A DNA stretch of 22,622 bases. Origin: a bacterium (GTDB taxonomy: Bacteria; Patescibacteriota; Microgenomatia; Woykebacterales; RBG-16-39-9b). A model generated the notes under the pieces. The model searched no databases, was not told where the DNA came from, and saw only the letters and a program-made list of their open reading frames with translations. The stretch lies in NCBI GenBank assembly GCA_030690175.1, contig JAUYHE010000054.1, positions 1-22,622 of the forward strand, read 5' to 3'. Below are positions 20,973 through 22,622 of this stretch, in pieces (within the stretch, counting starts at the first letter, position 1; each line of letters starts with the position of its first letter). A program made the position numbers and the translations under genes.

Positions 20973-21665
20973 TCAGTTTAAAGGGGCAGGTCCTTGTACA
21001 TCTTGTTTAAGAGTATCTAGGGCTTTTTTTACTTTTTCGTGATATGTTTCACCTTCTATAGTAGCATTTTCGAAGATAAAACTTCCAGATACTAGTATAT
21101 TAGCTCCCATTTCGGCACATTTACGCGCGGTTCCAGGCTCAATACCACCATCTACTTCAATTACTACATCTGGCTTCATTATTCTTAACTCCTCAATCTT
21201 CTTCAAAACACCGTAGACAAAGTGTTGTCCAGAAAAACCAGGGTAGACCGAAAGAAGAAGGACTGTATCTAGCTTGTCGATGATGTGCTGAAGACGAGAA
21301 GTAGGTGTATCTGGATTCAGGGAAAAACCAACTTCGATGCCGTGCCGACGAATATGATAAATCGTCCCCAGTGGATCACGGGATGATTCACAAGGCACCA
21401 CTATTCTTCTTATATTTGCTTTCCTGCCAATTTTTACAAAAGGATCAACCCAATCCTCAATGTAATCAACCATTAGTTGAATTTCCAGTTTTTTCAGAGT
21501 CCGGAAAGAAGCAATTACCTTCGGTCCTACCGTGAGGTTTCTGGCGAATTTATTGTCAACTATATCTATTTGAATCCAATCTGTGTAAGGTTCGACGGCT
21601 TTAAATTTTTTGTGATAATCAGAGGGTGTTTTACTGAGAATTGCTGGAACTATTTCAATTTTCAT
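20973..21665 (-). CDS. rpe: Ribulose-phosphate 3-epimerase family protein
   Basis: A TIM-barrel protein, 230 aa, of the epimerase that interconverts ribulose-5-P and xylulose-5-P. Conserved pieces: VPAILS (6-11), DIVDNKFARNLTVGP (34-48), SLNPDTP (115-121), YPGFSGQ (141-147), EVDGGI (170-175) and ANILVSGSFIF. In the classical enzyme two His and two Asp hold the metal. Here the Asp residues remain (D34, D172), but both His positions are Gln (IQID at Q32, IQLM at Q63). It may use a different metal geometry or have altered activity. It overlaps rpiB by 11 bases. Position between rpiB and transketolase supports a pentose phosphate role. Confidence 0.88.
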   Translation of the reverse strand: MKIEIVPAILSKTPSDYHKKFKAVEPYTDWIQIDIVDNKFARNLTVGPKVIASFRTLKKLEIQLMVDYIEDWVDPFVKIGRKANIRRIVVPCESSRDPLGTIYHIRRHGIEVGFSLNPDTPTSRLQHIIDKLDTVLLLSVYPGFSGQHFVYGVLKKIEELRIMKPDVVIEVDGGIEPGTARKCAEMGANILVSGSFIFENATIEGETYHEKVKKALDTLKQDVQGPAPLN

Positions 21666-22101
21666 TCTCTTCTTTTTCTATTTTTTTTAATCTTCTTTCA
21701 AACCTTGGCTCCTTTGCATAAGGCGTAGAAAGCCATGCTTCCAACACTTCGATTGCTTTTTTCTCGTCCAAATAGTCGGCTGGCAGGGCTAAAACGTTGG
21801 AATTATCATCCCGCCGGCTGCTGGCGGCGTGTCTGGGATCCCAAGAAAGAGCCGCCCGCACTCCATCTATTTTATTGGCAGCTATTTCTACTCCAACCCC
21901 GTTTCGGCACAAAGCAATCCCAAGATTTTCGGGTTTTTCAGTTACTTTTTTAGCCAAAGGAATCACAAAATCTGGAAAATCGTCGGTTGGGTCGAGCTTT
22001 TCTGGACCTACATCCACCACGTCGTAATCTTTTTCTTTAAGGTATTTTTCTATTCTCTCTTTCAATTTAAATCCGCCGTGATCGGAAGCTAAATAAATCA
22101 T
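21655..22101 (-). CDS. rpiB: Ribose-5-phosphate isomerase B family (RpiB/LacA)
   Basis: Isomerises ribose-5-P and ribulose-5-P; 148 aa. ASDHGG (5-10), the catalytic Cys in GIALCRNGVGVEIAANK (C65), and SSRRDDNSNVLAL (94-106) match the family. The usual HN of SRxHNxANVL is DD here, and the residue after the next is Asn where E. coli RpiB has Thr, so the active site is somewhat altered. It is translated one base after the small membrane protein and overlaps rpe, forming a compact pentose phosphate block. Confidence 0.9.
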   Translation of the reverse strand: MIYLASDHGGFKLKERIEKYLKEKDYDVVDVGPEKLDPTDDFPDFVIPLAKKVTEKPENLGIALCRNGVGVEIAANKIDGVRAALSWDPRHAASSRRDDNSNVLALPADYLDEKKAIEVLEAWLSTPYAKEPRFERRLKKIEKEENEN

Positions 22102-22102
22102 T

Positions 22103-22459
22103 TTAAAATGCTTGTTTTAAGCCTGATTGTATAAAACTGGCTTCAATAAAAGAACTAGCAATTAAACCCAAAATTGCAATAAGATTCAATACAATAATTA
22201 TATAATAACTCCACTTTTCACTGTTAGAATTAGCCGCACCAATCGCAGATTTAAGTTTAGCAAATAAATAAATACTTAAAATTGCAGCGATAATTGATAA
22301 GATGGATAAAATAAAGTAATAAAAATCGATAATATTTACACCGCTTACAAACAAGTCTTTTTTTATATTGTTCCAGTTGTTTAATCTCAGAATTGAAATC
22401 GTTAAAATTACAACCGAAAGAGGAATCAAAAAGAGTGAGGACGTTTTATTAATTTTCAT
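22103..22459 (-). CDS. Small three-helix membrane protein
   Basis: 118 aa with three hydrophobic segments (about 9-25, 43-67, 83-108) and a Ser/Asn-rich loop (AANSNSEKWSYY). The family is not recognised. Its ATG overlaps the GAPDH stop (ATGA), and its stop is one base before rpiB, so it is embedded in the operon and probably expressed with it. There is no sequence evidence for function. Confidence 0.7.
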   Translation of the reverse strand: MKINKTSSLFLIPLSVVILTISILRLNNWNNIKKDLFVSGVNIIDFYYFILSILSIIAAILSIYLFAKLKSAIGAANSNSEKWSYYIIIVLNLIAILGLIASSFIEASFIQSGLKQAF

Positions 22460-22622
22460 TTTTTGATCTGTTTGCCGGCACGAATAACCTGTTCAACCAA
22501 CCGGTGCGAATAGCCCATTTCGTTGTCGTACCAAGCAAAAACTTTTACCAAATCACCGTCAACTACTTGGGTCAGCGCCAGATCAATAATTGAGCTTTCG
22601 GTGCGACCAACTATATCCGATG
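22456..22622 (-). CDS. gap: Glyceraldehyde-3-phosphate dehydrogenase, C-terminal part (cut by the window edge)
   Basis: The last 54 codons of a minus-strand gene read TESSIIDLALTQVVDGDLVKV, then WYDNEMGYSHRLVEQVI, ending QIKK. WYDNE-GYS-RLV is the C-terminal signature of GAPDH, which oxidises glyceraldehyde-3-P with NAD(P). The catalytic Cys lies outside the window. The TGA stop overlaps the ATG of the following membrane-protein gene. It heads the carbon-metabolism cluster as far as seen here. Confidence 0.9.
   Translation of the reverse strand, partial: SDIVGRTESSIIDLALTQVVDGDLVKVFAWYDNEMGYSHRLVEQVIRAGKQIKK

Overview
The window looks like a chromosomal stretch of a Patescibacteria/CPR-type bacterium, probably Microgenomates-like. 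This is inferred from gene content only: a bifunctional SIS-domain phosphoglucose/phosphomannose isomerase, a split transketolase, a class II (B12-dependent) ribonucleotide reductase with NrdR, small membrane proteins between metabolic genes, and surface proteins with a C-terminal membrane anchor. TGA is used as a stop codon, so the code appears standard. Genes are tightly packed, often with 1-14 nt overlaps. All but one are on the minus strand, so transcription runs right to left.

Right part (about 22622 to 10558), central carbon metabolism in minus-strand order: GAPDH (partial), a membrane protein, RpiB, an Rpe-like protein, a cupredoxin, transketolase N and C subunits, a 75-aa membrane protein, a PNPOx-like flavin protein, class II fructose-bisphosphate aldolase, and a 166-aa membrane protein. 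A promoter then precedes a PfkB sugar kinase coupled to a 420-aa unknown protein. Next come a 2-hydroxyacid dehydrogenase with its own promoter, and a glutaredoxin / PGI-PMI / thioredoxin reductase operon. Together these cover non-oxidative pentose phosphate and lower glycolytic steps, plus thiol redox.

Middle (10546 to 8575): the only plus-strand gene encodes a membrane-anchored fibronectin-III surface protein. Its promoter carries a C9 tract between the -35 and -10 boxes, and the gene lies between the real trxB 3' end and a decayed second copy of that 3' end.

Left-middle (8740 to 2678): the nrdR-nrdJ operon has two candidate NrdR boxes 32 bp apart at its promoter. It is followed by a compact cobalamin riboswitch with two alternative hairpins, the second of which contains the Shine-Dalgarno sequence of the next gene. 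The riboswitch controls three genes: a secreted or membrane-anchored DUF4430 (transcobalamin beta-like) protein, a membrane-anchored alpha/alpha-barrel protein resembling the alpha domain of intrinsic factor/transcobalamin, and a DUF6580 membrane protein. I infer a surface cobalamin-capture and uptake system that feeds the AdoCbl-dependent NrdJ. This is the most interesting system in the window.

Left edge (2671 to 1): a near-leaderless phosphoglucomutase/phosphomannomutase gene and an inositol-monophosphatase-family gene, then a promoter pointing out of the window. No rRNA, tRNA, CRISPR array, transposase or IS element was recognised.
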